DNA from: Thermaerobacter marianensis
GTDB taxonomy: Bacteria; Bacillota; Sulfobacillia; DYIH01; DYIG01
Length of the DNA: 16,152 nt
Direction: 5' to 3'
NCBI GenBank assembly: GCA_020723725.1
Contig: DYIG01000017.1
Span: forward strand, 1-16,152
Below the pieces are notes generated by a model. That model worked only from the letters and a program-made list of their open reading frames with translations. It was not told the DNA's origin and did no database searches. Position numbers and translations under genes: made by a program. Positions 1 through 7,436 of the stretch are shown one piece after another. Each line of letters begins with the position of its first letter. The stretch's first letter is position 1.

Positions 1-216
1 CATATCGAGGGAGATGTCAACCGCGAAAACCTTGCCGTCAGCACCGGCAATACGGGATGCCGGAATGGTAAAGAACCCCGGACCGCACCCTACATCAATA
101 AGGGTTTCCCCTGCCTGCAAACCAAGGGAGTTCAACACCTTTACCGGGTCCTGCCAGGACAGCCTTTCTTCACTTATGAGCTTCTCCATCTTGCTGGAAT
201 CGAACTTATGCGGCAC
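1..216 (-). CDS. SAM-dependent class I methyltransferase, N-terminal part (runs off window)
   Basis: The first 72 codons of a gene that continues beyond base 1. The start is GTG at 216-214, preceded by a good Shine-Dalgarno (AAGGAGG about 6 nt upstream). The residues around position 39 read DVGCGPGFFT, the glycine-rich motif I of Rossmann-fold SAM methyltransferases, followed about 22 residues later by VFAVDIS, the acidic end of strand 2 that contacts the SAM ribose. The substrate cannot be told from this part. It follows the nitrilase gene by 29 nt on the same strand and is probably its operon partner. The family call is firm; the specific function is unknown. Confidence 0.85.
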   Translation of the reverse strand, partial: MPHKFDSSKMEKLISEERLSWQDPVKVLNSLGLQAGETLIDVGCGPGFFTIPASRIAGADGKVFAVDISLDM

Positions 217-245
217 CGGAACCCTCCTTCCTTATATACACTCAA

Positions 246-1064
246 TTATATATCTATTGCGTACGAATCAGGCATCCTATCCTCCCAGACCGGAATGACC
301 GAACGGACCCTATCCACTTCCTCAAGGGCTAATTCTCCCACCGAAACGCCCTCGCCCTCACCGGCCTCGACAATAACCTTCCCCCAGGGGTCTACTATCA
401 TGGAGCAACCGCCAAACCTCACCCCATTCCTGATACCCGTCGCGTTCACCCCCACCATGAAGACCTGGTTTTCGATAGCCCTGGCTATCAACAGCGCCCG
501 CCAGTGGCCGAGGCGTTGAACCGGCCATTGGGCAACAGTGAAGATAACTCGGGCGCCTGCCAGGGCCAGCGAACGGGCCAGCTCAGGGAACCGCAGGTCA
601 TAACAGATCATCAGCCCGGCCTGGACTCCATCTATACGAGTGAAACCCGGCGCCATCCCCCTGCGAAAAACCGCATCCTCCGCTAGAGGGCGAAAGAGAT
701 GTATTTTACGGTACTGTCCGGCCGGTTTTCCGTCCCGCCCGAAAACAAAGCAGGTGTTAAACACGGAAGTCCCTTCACTTTCGGGTATGGATCCAGCCAC
801 AACATAAGTTCGCATCTCACGGGCTAACTCGGATATGGAAACAAGGGTCCTCTCCATCAGATCCCTGCCGGTGAACCCCCCTAGATCGGGGAAATAGCCG
901 AGGGTCCACATCTCCGGGAATACCGCGACATCAACCCCTTGCAGACCCTTGGCCAAGAGTTTTGCCTTTCCCAGGTTGGCATCGGGGTTACCTTCTATGG
1001 TATCCAACTGAACCATGGCAACACGAATAGCAACCCACCGCCTTCCAAGATCACTGAGACGCAA
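246..1064 (-). CDS. Carbon-nitrogen hydrolase (nitrilase superfamily, omega-amidase-like)
   Basis: A cytosolic amidohydrolase of the nitrilase superfamily, which cleaves C-N bonds of small amides through a Glu-Lys-Cys triad. All three residues are visible: Glu51 in FPEMW, Lys120 in YRKIHLF and Cys154 in ICYDLRFPEL. The YRKIHLF and CYDLRFPEL wording resembles the Nit2/YafV omega-amidase branch, which removes ammonia from alpha-keto acid monoamides; that substrate is inferred from motif similarity only. Length (about 260-272 aa) fits the family. The start is uncertain: TTG at 1064 gives 272 aa but has GAAGGG abutting it; an ATT at 1028 preceded by GGTGG at 6 nt would give the usual IRVAMVQLD-type N-terminus; ATG at 1016 has no well-placed ribosome site. 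It overlaps the end of the upstream peroxiredoxin-like gene by 14 nt, so the two are likely cotranscribed. Confidence 0.88.
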   Translation of the reverse strand: MRLSDLGRRWVAIRVAMVQLDTIEGNPDANLGKAKLLAKGLQGVDVAVFPEMWTLGYFPDLGGFTGRDLMERTLVSISELAREMRTYVVAGSIPESEGTSVFNTCFVFGRDGKPAGQYRKIHLFRPLAEDAVFRRGMAPGFTRIDGVQAGLMICYDLRFPELARSLALAGARVIFTVAQWPVQRLGHWRALLIARAIENQVFMVGVNATGIRNGVRFGGCSMIVDPWGKVIVEAGEGEGVSVGELALEEVDRVRSVIPVWEDRMPDSYAIDI

Positions 1065-1659
1065 CCCTTCGGAATTTGGACATCACTTGAGACATACGCG
1101 GCCTATCTGCAGCGCTCGTCCCAACATGCTTCCATGTTATATAGCCCTTCCGGTCAATTATAAACACCGATGGGGCAGCCAATTCGTCACCCAAGAGGTT
1201 AAAGACGCCATAACCTTTTGAGGCCACATAATTCTCGTCTGAGAGTACGGGGGCATCCAAACCCCTGTCCCTCTTCATCGCCCGCACGAGTTCCATGTTT
1301 TCTACACTAATGAAAACTACTTCCCCACCCAGTTCCTTGATCTCCTTATACTTCTTCTGGAAGGCGTCCAGCCTCTCCCGACTGGAAGGACTGTGGTAAC
1401 TGCGGTAGAAGACCAGGATTAACGGTTTCCCTCGCAGGCTACTAAGCGAGAGTTCCCCTCCCCCAGCCTCAGGGAGGCGGAAATCAGGGGCTAATTGAAG
1501 CTCCGGCCTCAGGTAGGTAAAAGCCACGAATAGCAACACTAACAATACAATGGCGCCTAAGGCCAGACCGATTTGTTTCGCCCGTCCACGGCGGTTGCCC
1601 CTCCGGCCAGCAGGCCGTATGTCCCTTTTTCCCCTCTTAGCTCTAGCCTCTGGGGTCAT
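1051..1659 (-). CDS. Membrane-anchored AhpC/TSA (peroxiredoxin-like) protein without cysteines
   Basis: 202 residues. A very basic N-terminus (about residues 1-28) precedes one transmembrane segment (about 29-50), then a thioredoxin-fold AhpC/TSA domain starting at APDFRLPEAGG (57-67). The positive-inside rule places the domain outside the cytoplasm. Strand and helix signatures are intact: GKPLILVFYR, VVFISVE, PSVFIIDRKGYI. The redox site is not: the region that in related proteins reads FYRG-x-WCPFC here reads FYRSYHSPSSRE (84-95), so both cysteine positions (S90, S93) are serine, and the whole protein has no Cys. It therefore cannot act as a normal peroxidase or thiol oxidoreductase; a structural or binding role is possible. 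Start ATG at 1659 with weak AGGA upstream, 5 nt after the pepA stop, so probably translated from the same mRNA. Fold confident, function unknown. Confidence 0.8.
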   Translation of the reverse strand: MTPEARAKRGKRDIRPAGRRGNRRGRAKQIGLALGAIVLLVLLFVAFTYLRPELQLAPDFRLPEAGGGELSLSSLRGKPLILVFYRSYHSPSSRERLDAFQKKYKEIKELGGEVVFISVENMELVRAMKRDRGLDAPVLSDENYVASKGYGVFNLLGDELAAPSVFIIDRKGYITWKHVGTSAADRPRMSQVMSKFRRVASQ

Positions 1660-1664
1660 AATTC

Positions 1665-3197
1665 CTAACCCTGCCCCGCTCCTCCAAGCCTCTCAGCCAG
1701 CCTTATCAAGGTGCGGGTTCCAAAACCCGAAGCCCCCTTAGGTATATACGGCAGATCCTTCTGATGCCAGGCCACACCGGCGATATCCAAATGGGCCCAC
1801 TTGCATGCCCCCGCGAACTCGCCCACGATCAAGGCCCCGGTGATGGTTCCCGCCTGACGGCCGCCAACGTTCTTGATGTCGGCAATGTGACTCTTGTACT
1901 GTTCCTTATATTCCTCGTAGGCCGGCAGCTGCCAGTAACGCTCCCCCACGTCCGCCCCGGACGCGACAACCTCATCTATGAGTTCCTGGTCATTGCCGAT
2001 GATGGCAGCAGCCTGATTCCCCAAAGCAATAACAACGGCGCCCGTCAGTGTGGCTATGTCCACTATCCAGTTGGCGCCAGCCCGCGAGGCATATGTAAGG
2101 GCGTCCGCGAGTATAAGGCGTCCCTCGGCATCTGTGTTGATAACCTCAATTGTTTTCCCGCTGAGGGTTTTAAGGACGTCACCCGGTTTGAGTGCCCGCC
2201 CGCCGGGGAGGTTCTCTGTGGCCGGTATGACCCCTAAAACGTCAATCGTCGGCTTAAGCCGGGCAATCCCCTGCATCGCCGCGATAACCGCAGCCCCACC
2301 CGACTTATCCATTTTCATTTCGTCCATACCTTCAGCGGGTTTAAGACATATGCCGCCTGCATCAAAGGTCAGACCCTTGCCAACAATGGCCAGCAGAGGA
2401 GCACCCTGTCGGCCACTCCTGTATCGTAGAACAATAAAGCGGGGGGGTTCACTGCTGCCACGAGCCACACCAAGGAGGGCGCCCATACCCTCTGACTCCA
2501 TCCATGACTCATCATGAATCTCCACTTCCAGCCCCGTTTCACGGGCAACACGTTCCGCTGCCTCAGCCAGGCGTCTCGGGGTCATGGCGCTCCCCGGGGT
2601 ATAAGCCAGGTCCCTGGCGAGAACAGTGGCCTCGGCCATCACGCAGGCCCGATCCACCGCTTGCTGGGCCTTGGCTTCATCCACACCTGTCGGCAGAATC
2701 AAATCCACCCGCTCCAGGTCCTTCTCGTCTTTCTTTGATTTGAATTCCTGGTAACGATGCAGGCTCAGGATAAACCCCTCTACATTACATAACACTGCGG
2801 TTTCCGAGGCATTCTTACCCGGCGAACCGCCCTCGCCAGACACCCCCAGCGTTAGAACTGCGGCGCGCTTTATGCCCTTGTCCCTGAGGAGTTTGGCCAC
2901 ACTCCCCGCTGCACTTCTGATGGCTTCAGCGTCCACCTTATCCGCCTCACCCAGACCAACCGTGACGACGCGGCGCGGGGCCAGCTGAACACTATCAGGA
3001 TTAGCCACATGGAAAATGGCGGTTTCGCCCTTCTCCCCCTTCAATTCCCCATCGGCAAGGGAACGGCCTATCACACCACCCATGAGACCGTCTATCTCTG
3101 TTGCCGGACCAGATAGGGGTTTGTCCTTACATATCCCAATAACCAGTGCCTGTACCGGCATCCGTTGAGCCGGTTCGCGCGAAACGGCAATTTTCAC
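1665..3197 (-). CDS. pepA: Leucyl aminopeptidase (M17 family)
   Basis: A cytosolic dimetal exopeptidase that removes N-terminal residues, usually working as a hexamer. The family signature NTDAEGRLILADAL lies at about residues 354-367, and the metal/catalytic segment KGLTFDAGGICLK at about 274-286 is followed by MKMDKSGGAAV, giving the expected Lys and Asp ligands. The N-terminal macrodomain-like region (about 1-170) is present and total length (510 aa) is normal. I chose GTG at 3197, because AGGGGG sits about 9 nt upstream and the product begins VKIAV; an in-frame ATG at 3215 has no ribosome site. It is first in a run with the peroxiredoxin-like, nitrilase and methyltransferase genes. The stop is TAG, which shows that TAG works as a terminator in this genome. 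Confidence 0.96.
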   Translation of the reverse strand: MKIAVSREPAQRMPVQALVIGICKDKPLSGPATEIDGLMGGVIGRSLADGELKGEKGETAIFHVANPDSVQLAPRRVVTVGLGEADKVDAEAIRSAAGSVAKLLRDKGIKRAAVLTLGVSGEGGSPGKNASETAVLCNVEGFILSLHRYQEFKSKKDEKDLERVDLILPTGVDEAKAQQAVDRACVMAEATVLARDLAYTPGSAMTPRRLAEAAERVARETGLEVEIHDESWMESEGMGALLGVARGSSEPPRFIVLRYRSGRQGAPLLAIVGKGLTFDAGGICLKPAEGMDEMKMDKSGGAAVIAAMQGIARLKPTIDVLGVIPATENLPGGRALKPGDVLKTLSGKTIEVINTDAEGRLILADALTYASRAGANWIVDIATLTGAVVIALGNQAAAIIGNDQELIDEVVASGADVGERYWQLPAYEEYKEQYKSHIADIKNVGGRQAGTITGALIVGEFAGACKWAHLDIAGVAWHQKDLPYIPKGASGFGTRTLIRLAERLGGAGQG

Positions 3198-3223
3198 GAG
3201 TCTGATCCCCCTCATTTATGAGA

Positions 3224-3267
3224 AATGCCGACTCTTAGCCGGCATTGAGGCCCGGTGACCGGGCCTC
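3224..3267 (-). repeat. Two adjacent hairpins between trxA and pepA
   Basis: Bases 3247-3267 form a perfect 9-bp stem (GAGGCCCGG / CCGGGCCTC) with a 3-nt loop, and bases 3224-3246 form a second stem (AATGCCG / CGGCATT) with a 9-nt loop. They follow trxA and precede pepA in the direction of transcription. No clear U-run follows on the minus strand, so these may be weak terminators, mRNA-stabilising 3' structures for trxA, or a leader structure for pepA. The first hairpin looks like the two ends of the repeat at 7247-7371 joined together. Confidence 0.45.
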
Positions 3268-3293
3268 GTAACATAACCTTTTTCACCAAGTAG

Positions 3294-3299
3294 ATTATA
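3294..3299 (-). promoter_or_regulatory. Possible -10 box ahead of pepA
   Basis: The minus strand reads TATAAT here, a perfect sigma-A -10. The -35 side is poor: TTCTTG at 16 nt or TTGATT at 13 nt. If used, transcription would start near 3287 and include both hairpins in the pepA leader. Weak evidence because only one box is good. Confidence 0.35.
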
Positions 3300-3341
3300 T
3301 GGAAGGCAGAAAAATCAAGAATTCTGGGAAAACAACATTCC

Positions 3342-3668
3342 TTAGAGAACGGCATCCAGGGCCTTGGCCAGCTCAGTCTTGGGTCTGAAACCCACAAGCC
3401 GGTTTTTTACCTCACCCTTTTGGAATAAAAGGAGCGTGGGTATGCTCATAATACCGTACTTGGCCGCCGTGTTCCGATTTTCGTCCACATTAAGTTTGGT
3501 TATCTTAACACGACCGGCATAGTCGTCTGCCAACTCTTCCACCACTGGCGCCACCATACGGCACGGTCCGCACCAAGCAGCCCAGAAATCAACAAGAACA
3601 GGCATATCGGACTTCACTACTTCAGAATCAAAATTGGCATCGGTAACCTCAATCACCCTACCCGCCAT
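3342..3668 (-). CDS. trxA: Thioredoxin
   Basis: A 108-residue cytosolic thiol-disulfide reductase reduced by thioredoxin reductase. The active site WCGPC is at residues 32-36 and the cis-proline is in SIPT (Pro77); buried Asp in VDFWA and the YGIMSIPTLLLF strand are standard. Start ATG at 3668 has GGGAGG 8 nt upstream. The reading frame stays open back to 3782, but that stretch contains the promoter and gives no thioredoxin-like residues, so it is not part of the protein. It has its own promoter (3726-3754), so it can be expressed apart from asnB upstream. A typical, complete family member. Confidence 0.97.
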   Translation of the reverse strand: MAGRVIEVTDANFDSEVVKSDMPVLVDFWAAWCGPCRMVAPVVEELADDYAGRVKITKLNVDENRNTAAKYGIMSIPTLLLFQKGEVKNRLVGFRPKTELAKALDAVL

Positions 3669-3725
3669 CTTGCATACCTCCCTTGGCATTCCGCACTGAC
3701 AACCAGAGCGGAGATCATATCTGGA

Positions 3726-3754
3726 ATTGTATTGCCACTCTACCCGGGCGTCAA
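3726..3754 (-). promoter_or_regulatory. Sigma-A-type promoter of trxA
   Basis: On the minus strand TTGACG (3754-3749) and TACAAT (3731-3726) are separated by exactly 17 nt. The start of transcription would lie near 3719, leaving a leader of about 50 nt before the trxA ATG. Six bases upstream of the -35 is a perfect palindrome (3760-3773, TACCCC-TG-GGGGTA), which could be an operator or a weak 3' hairpin for asnB. Confidence 0.75.
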
Positions 3755-3797
3755 GAGGGTACCCCTGGGGGTATTTTAACACGGCTGTGTTCCAGGC

Positions 3798-5636
3798 TCA
3801 AGAGAAGCTTACCCCATAATGCCTCAGCCATTCATTAACCTGGATCAGGTAGGCTATCAGCTGCGGGCCGCGCATGAGCTGCCCAAACCAGGGGATATCT
3901 ATACCCTCAAAGTTTGATCGTATAACATCCCTGATGTAATTCACATTTATCAAAGGGAGGATTGGGGAAGAGGGGTCATCGAGAACCACCTGCATTTTCC
4001 TAACAACCAACCGCGTGTACTCAGGGTTATGCGTTTTCGGATAAGGGTTCTTCCTTCTATCCAATACATCGTCCGGAAGAATCCCCCTTAACGCCCTCCT
4101 CAGGATACCCTTGGCCTGACCATCGACAGTCTTAAAAGACCAGGGTACGTTCCAGACGTATTCCACCAGACGGTGATCGCAAAAAGGAACCCGCACCTCC
4201 AATCCCGCCGCCATGCTCATCCGGTCCTTGCGGTCGAGCAACGTCGGCATCCACCGCGTCAGGTTCAGGTAAAAAAGACCCCTAATCCTGGTCTCGTGTG
4301 GGTCTTCCCCCCGGAGCCTGGGGACCTCGGACAGCGCCTCGTGGTACCTTTCCAACACGTACTTTTCCGGCTGGATCCAACTGACAAGGTCCGAGGACAA
4401 CAGGCGGGCGCGTTCACGCACGAAGCGGGACCAGGGGAAGGTATTGGCGTAGACCGCCTCCTCACGATGAAACCAAGGGTAGCCGCCGAAGACCTCATCG
4501 GCGCACTCCCCAGATAGGGCCACGGTTGCACCCTTCTTTATTTCACGGCACAAAAGATAGAGTGAACCATCTATGTCGGCCATTCCGGGGAGATCACGGG
4601 CAACCATGGCCACTTTAAGTGACTCGAACAGTTCCGCGTTGTCAATCAACACGGAATGGTGACGTGTGTTAAGGTAGTCTGCAACACGCCTTGCCCATGG
4701 GGCATCCGAATCCGGTTCGAAGCTATTGGGGGAAAAGCTTTTGTCATTCCCCTCATAGTCAACCGAATAGGTGTTCAGGGTCCCTTTGCCTTCCTGTGCA
4801 AAGACCTGGGCGGTAACGGCTGAAATCGCGCTGGAATCAAGCCCTCCGGAAAGGAGCGTGCAAACCGGAACGTCGGATACCAGCTGGCGTTTAACGGCAT
4901 CCGTAAATAACTCCCTTATCCTGATAACCGTTTCCTCAAGGCTATCCGTGTGTATGAAACTCTCCAGCGTCCAATAGGGTTTTTCACGCGTTCCTTCCCT
5001 TGCATGGATAAGGTAGTGACCCGGCTTCAGCTCGCGCACACCGCGAAAGACCCCGTATCCCGGAGTTCTAGCCGGTCCGAGGGCAAACACCTCCGCCAGC
5101 CCTTCACCGTCCACCACGGGTTCAATTAATGGACATGCCAAAAGGGATTTGAGTTCGGAACCGAAAACAAGGGCTTCCCCCCGCTGCGCATAGAACAGGG
5201 GTTTAACACCGAGCCTGTCACGTGCCATAAACAGCCTCTGATCGTGTTCCTCCCAGACAGCAAAGGCGAAGATACCGTTTAAACGGCCAAGACAGGCTGG
5301 CCCCCACTCCACATAGGAAACCAGCAGAACCTCCGTATCGGAGCGGGTAAAAAATTGGTGATCTCTGGATTCCAATTCCTCCCTGAGCTCAGCGGTGTTA
5401 TAAAGTTCCCCATTATAGGTTATTACATAACGGCGTTGGCCCAACTGACGAACCATGGGCTGGGCTCCACCCTCCGGATCTATAAGCCGTCTGTGGGCAA
5501 AAGCTGCCTTCGCAGAGACCCAAACCCCATCGCCATCCGGCCCCCTGTGTGTCATTACCCGGGCCATTTGTTCAATAGATGACCTGTGTTCAGTTAGATC
5601 CCTTTCCCAGTCAATCCAACCCGCTATGCCACACAC
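3798..5636 (-). CDS. asnB: Asparagine synthetase, glutamine-hydrolysing
   Basis: 612 residues. It makes asparagine from aspartate, ATP and glutamine in the cytosol. The protein starts MCGIAGW, so after Met removal Cys becomes the N-terminal nucleophile of the class II glutaminase; RGPDG (31-35) and NGELYN (75-80) line that site. The synthetase half carries the PP-loop ATP site SGGLDSSA (263-270) and further conserved segments such as ECADEVFGGYPW and DRMSMAAGLEVRVPF. The start is GTG at 5636 with GGGAGAT about 8 nt upstream; it is fixed by the need for Cys at position 2. Some enzymes of this fold modify other acids or cell-wall precursors, and no neighbour decides this; plain asparagine synthesis is the best call. 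It stands between the methyltransferase and trxA with a 102-nt upstream gap that holds an AT-rich TATAAA but no clear -35. Confidence 0.93.
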   Translation of the reverse strand: MCGIAGWIDWERDLTEHRSSIEQMARVMTHRGPDGDGVWVSAKAAFAHRRLIDPEGGAQPMVRQLGQRRYVITYNGELYNTAELREELESRDHQFFTRSDTEVLLVSYVEWGPACLGRLNGIFAFAVWEEHDQRLFMARDRLGVKPLFYAQRGEALVFGSELKSLLACPLIEPVVDGEGLAEVFALGPARTPGYGVFRGVRELKPGHYLIHAREGTREKPYWTLESFIHTDSLEETVIRIRELFTDAVKRQLVSDVPVCTLLSGGLDSSAISAVTAQVFAQEGKGTLNTYSVDYEGNDKSFSPNSFEPDSDAPWARRVADYLNTRHHSVLIDNAELFESLKVAMVARDLPGMADIDGSLYLLCREIKKGATVALSGECADEVFGGYPWFHREEAVYANTFPWSRFVRERARLLSSDLVSWIQPEKYVLERYHEALSEVPRLRGEDPHETRIRGLFYLNLTRWMPTLLDRKDRMSMAAGLEVRVPFCDHRLVEYVWNVPWSFKTVDGQAKGILRRALRGILPDDVLDRRKNPYPKTHNPEYTRLVVRKMQVVLDDPSSPILPLINVNYIRDVIRSNFEGIDIPWFGQLMRGPQLIAYLIQVNEWLRHYGVSFS

Positions 5637-5738
5637 CGGTTTTCATCTCCCAGCAAGACGCTATTTTCAGGGTTTTCAACCCATGTAAGCCAGACCGGGA
5701 TATTTTATACGGTGCCGGTTAGGGTTTGTGCGCGTCCT

Positions 5739-6569
5739 TTAGAGGGATAGGCGTTGTCTAAGGGCTTCGTAAAGAATAATGCTGCTAGCCATACCGACAT
5801 TAAGTGACTCGGTTTCACCATAGATGGGGATTGTGGCATGAGCATCCGTAATCGCTAGTACTTCTCCGCTGATCCCTGAGCCTTCATTCCCCAGGACCAG
5901 GACTGATGGGGGTGACCAATCCACCTCGTAAATAGGCTTTCCCCCCCTGGCCACTGCCGCCACAACCTGGAAGCCTCGTTCGCGTATAACTGGTATAAGA
6001 TCAGGGAGGGATTGGTTATAGCAGACCGGTAAACGGAAAATGGAGCCCATGGTTGCCCTGACCGTTTTCGGGTTGAACGGGTCCGCCGAACCATCGCCAA
6101 GAATAACCCCACCCGCGCTTAGGGCCTCGGCTGCCCTGATGATGGTCCCAAGGTTTCCGGGGTCCTGCAGCCCATCAACCATCACTGTCAGAGGGGGCAG
6201 GCCGCCACCCTTCCCTTTAACCCCTGAGCGAACACGCCGACAGCAATCCTCCCAAGTCCAGTCAGGCATTCGGACAAGGGCCAGGATGCCCTGCGGGGAG
6301 TCGGTATTCGACATCTTGCGGAACACCGACCCAGGAACCTCATAGACAACACGCCCCGACAGAACCTGAGCCAGCACACCGTTTCCTGCCTCCTGTTCAA
6401 GCAGCTCGGAAGATACGTAAACGCTGTGTAAATCCACCCCGCTGAGGAGTGCCTCACCGATAAGGCGCATCCCTTCAGCAACATACAGGCGCTCCTTAAG
6501 CCTGTAGCGCCGCCGGGCTAATTTCTGAACAAACTTTACCTTCTCATTCCGCGGGCTGTTGATCTTCAT
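5739..6569 (-). CDS. SpoU/TrmH-family RNA 2'-O-methyltransferase
   Basis: 276 residues. SPOUT-class enzymes transfer a methyl group from SAM to a ribose 2'-OH in rRNA or tRNA. The N-terminal RNA-binding domain (about 1-100) begins with the typical INSPRNEKVKFVQKLARRR. The knotted catalytic domain shows motif 1 DPGNLGTIIRAAEA (136-149), motif 2 LGNEGSGIS (226-234) and motif 3 IPIYGETESLNVGMASS (247-263), including the catalytic Arg in motif 1. This is the rRNA-methyltransferase branch (RlmB/YsgA-like); the target nucleotide cannot be read from sequence. Its ATG overlaps the trkA stop as ATGA, so it is translationally coupled to trkA and is the last gene of the infC operon. Placement behind ribosomal-protein genes fits an rRNA target. 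Confidence 0.92.
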   Translation of the reverse strand: MKINSPRNEKVKFVQKLARRRYRLKERLYVAEGMRLIGEALLSGVDLHSVYVSSELLEQEAGNGVLAQVLSGRVVYEVPGSVFRKMSNTDSPQGILALVRMPDWTWEDCCRRVRSGVKGKGGGLPPLTVMVDGLQDPGNLGTIIRAAEALSAGGVILGDGSADPFNPKTVRATMGSIFRLPVCYNQSLPDLIPVIRERGFQVVAAVARGGKPIYEVDWSPPSVLVLGNEGSGISGEVLAITDAHATIPIYGETESLNVGMASSIILYEALRQRLSL

Positions 6570-7231
6570 TTATCTTTCTCTTGGAACTTCTGCAGCCGGT
6601 CTATATCGTCATTGCTCCCGATAACCACAAGAATGTCTTCGCGGCGAATAGGATCCTCCGGGCTGGGAGGGAGTATTATCTGATCCCCTCTGCGAATAGC
6701 CAGAGCGGTAACGTGAAACTTGGCTCGCAGGTTAAGCTCTCTGAGGTTCTTGCCTACCAGGGGCCCGCTAACCGCAAATTCAACAATGCTAACCTGGGGT
6801 GTGAGTTCAATATAATCAAGGATGTCATTCTCGGACAGGAAACGGGCGATCCTTGTGCCCATGTCCTTTTCCGGGAACACGACACGGTCCGCCCCGACCT
6901 TCTGCAACACCTTCCCATGTGCCTCGGTGGCCGCCTTGGCGACTACTGTCCGCACCCCTATCTCCTTGAGCATAAGCGTAATAAGGATGCTGGCCTCCAT
7001 ATCCTGCCCGATAGCCACTACAACAGTATCGAAGTTACGTATACCAAGCGAACGCAGAACGTTTTCGTCGGAAGCGTCCGCCTGCACCACGTGCGTGAGT
7101 TCATTGGCTACCGATTGCACCTTTGATTCGCTCGTGTCGATTCCCAAGACATTGTGACCAAGTTTCTGCAGCGTAAGGGCGACACTCGTTCCAAACCGGC
7201 CAAGACCAATGACCGCGTACTCCCTGACCAA
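6566..7231 (-). CDS. trkA: Trk/Ktr potassium uptake regulatory subunit (RCK protein)
   Basis: 221 residues, the size of KtrA rather than the double-length enteric TrkA. The cytosolic ring of these subunits gates the membrane K+ channel in response to nucleotides. An N-terminal Rossmann RCK_N domain has GLGRFG (9-14) with an acidic residue ending strand 2 (GIDTSE), as for NAD(H)/ATP/ADP binding; the C-terminal part from about 140, including the conserved-looking VGKNLRELNLR, is the RCK_C (TrkA_C) domain. The start is TTG at 7231 with GGGGG about 8 nt upstream. It pairs with the trkH-like gene upstream, but 205 nt containing two repeat copies separate them. KtrA or ktrC would be equally fair names. 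Confidence 0.93.
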   Translation of the reverse strand: MVREYAVIGLGRFGTSVALTLQKLGHNVLGIDTSESKVQSVANELTHVVQADASDENVLRSLGIRNFDTVVVAIGQDMEASILITLMLKEIGVRTVVAKAATEAHGKVLQKVGADRVVFPEKDMGTRIARFLSENDILDYIELTPQVSIVEFAVSGPLVGKNLRELNLRAKFHVTALAIRRGDQIILPPSPEDPIRREDILVVIGSNDDIDRLQKFQEKDK

Positions 7232-7246
7232 ACTCCCAACCCCCTA

Positions 7247-7371
7247 AAGGCCCGGTGAAAAAGGCCCATCTGCCGCGTTGCCTTTGTCGCTCGTCCCTGC
7301 GGCGTACCAGGAAGTACGCCTCACTCCTCGCTCCTCGGCGCCTTGCATCTGAACCTTTTTGACCGGGCCTT
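7247..7371. repeat. 125-bp palindromic repeat element between trkH and trkA
   Basis: The ends are inverted repeats: the left end AAGGCCCGGTGAAAAAGG matches the reverse complement of the right end at 17 of 18 positions. The centre is a second perfect hairpin (GGCGTAC 7301-7307 with GTACGCC 7314-7320), placed almost exactly at the middle, so the whole unit could fold into a long hairpin. No protein is encoded. It resembles a MITE or a large REP-type element. In the trkH-to-trkA direction the outer arm ends in GGGCCTTTTT, so it might also reduce read-through. It stops just before the trkA ribosome site. Confidence 0.75.
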
Positions 7372-7380
7372 ATATCCGAT

Positions 7381-7429
7381 CCGGTGAAAAAGGCCCATCT
7401 GCCCGGCTCTCATCGTCGCTCGTCCCTGA
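7381..7429. repeat. Partial second copy of the same repeat
   Basis: Bases 7381-7403 repeat, in the same orientation, the left end of the element at 7247-7371 (CCGGTGAAAAAGGCCCATCT and onwards). After a diverged part, GTCGCTCGTCCCTG (7415-7428) matches again at a similar offset. It ends before the palindromic centre, so it is about the left 40 percent of a unit. It lies between the full element and the trkH stop codon. Confidence 0.7.
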
Positions 7430-7436
7430 TGCTATA

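Noticed and set aside
3669..3782. N-terminal extension of thioredoxin
   Set aside because: The stretch contains the trxA promoter and the extra residues do not match thioredoxin; the ATG at 3668 has a good ribosome site.
5637..5738. Promoter or riboswitch before asnB
   Set aside because: There is an AT-rich TATAAA and a small GGGTT/AACCC hairpin, but no -35 box and no recognisable riboswitch core.
6581..7126. 181-codon plus-strand frame opposite trkA
   Set aside because: The minus-strand RCK protein explains the conservation; the plus-strand product has no recognisable domain or ribosome site.
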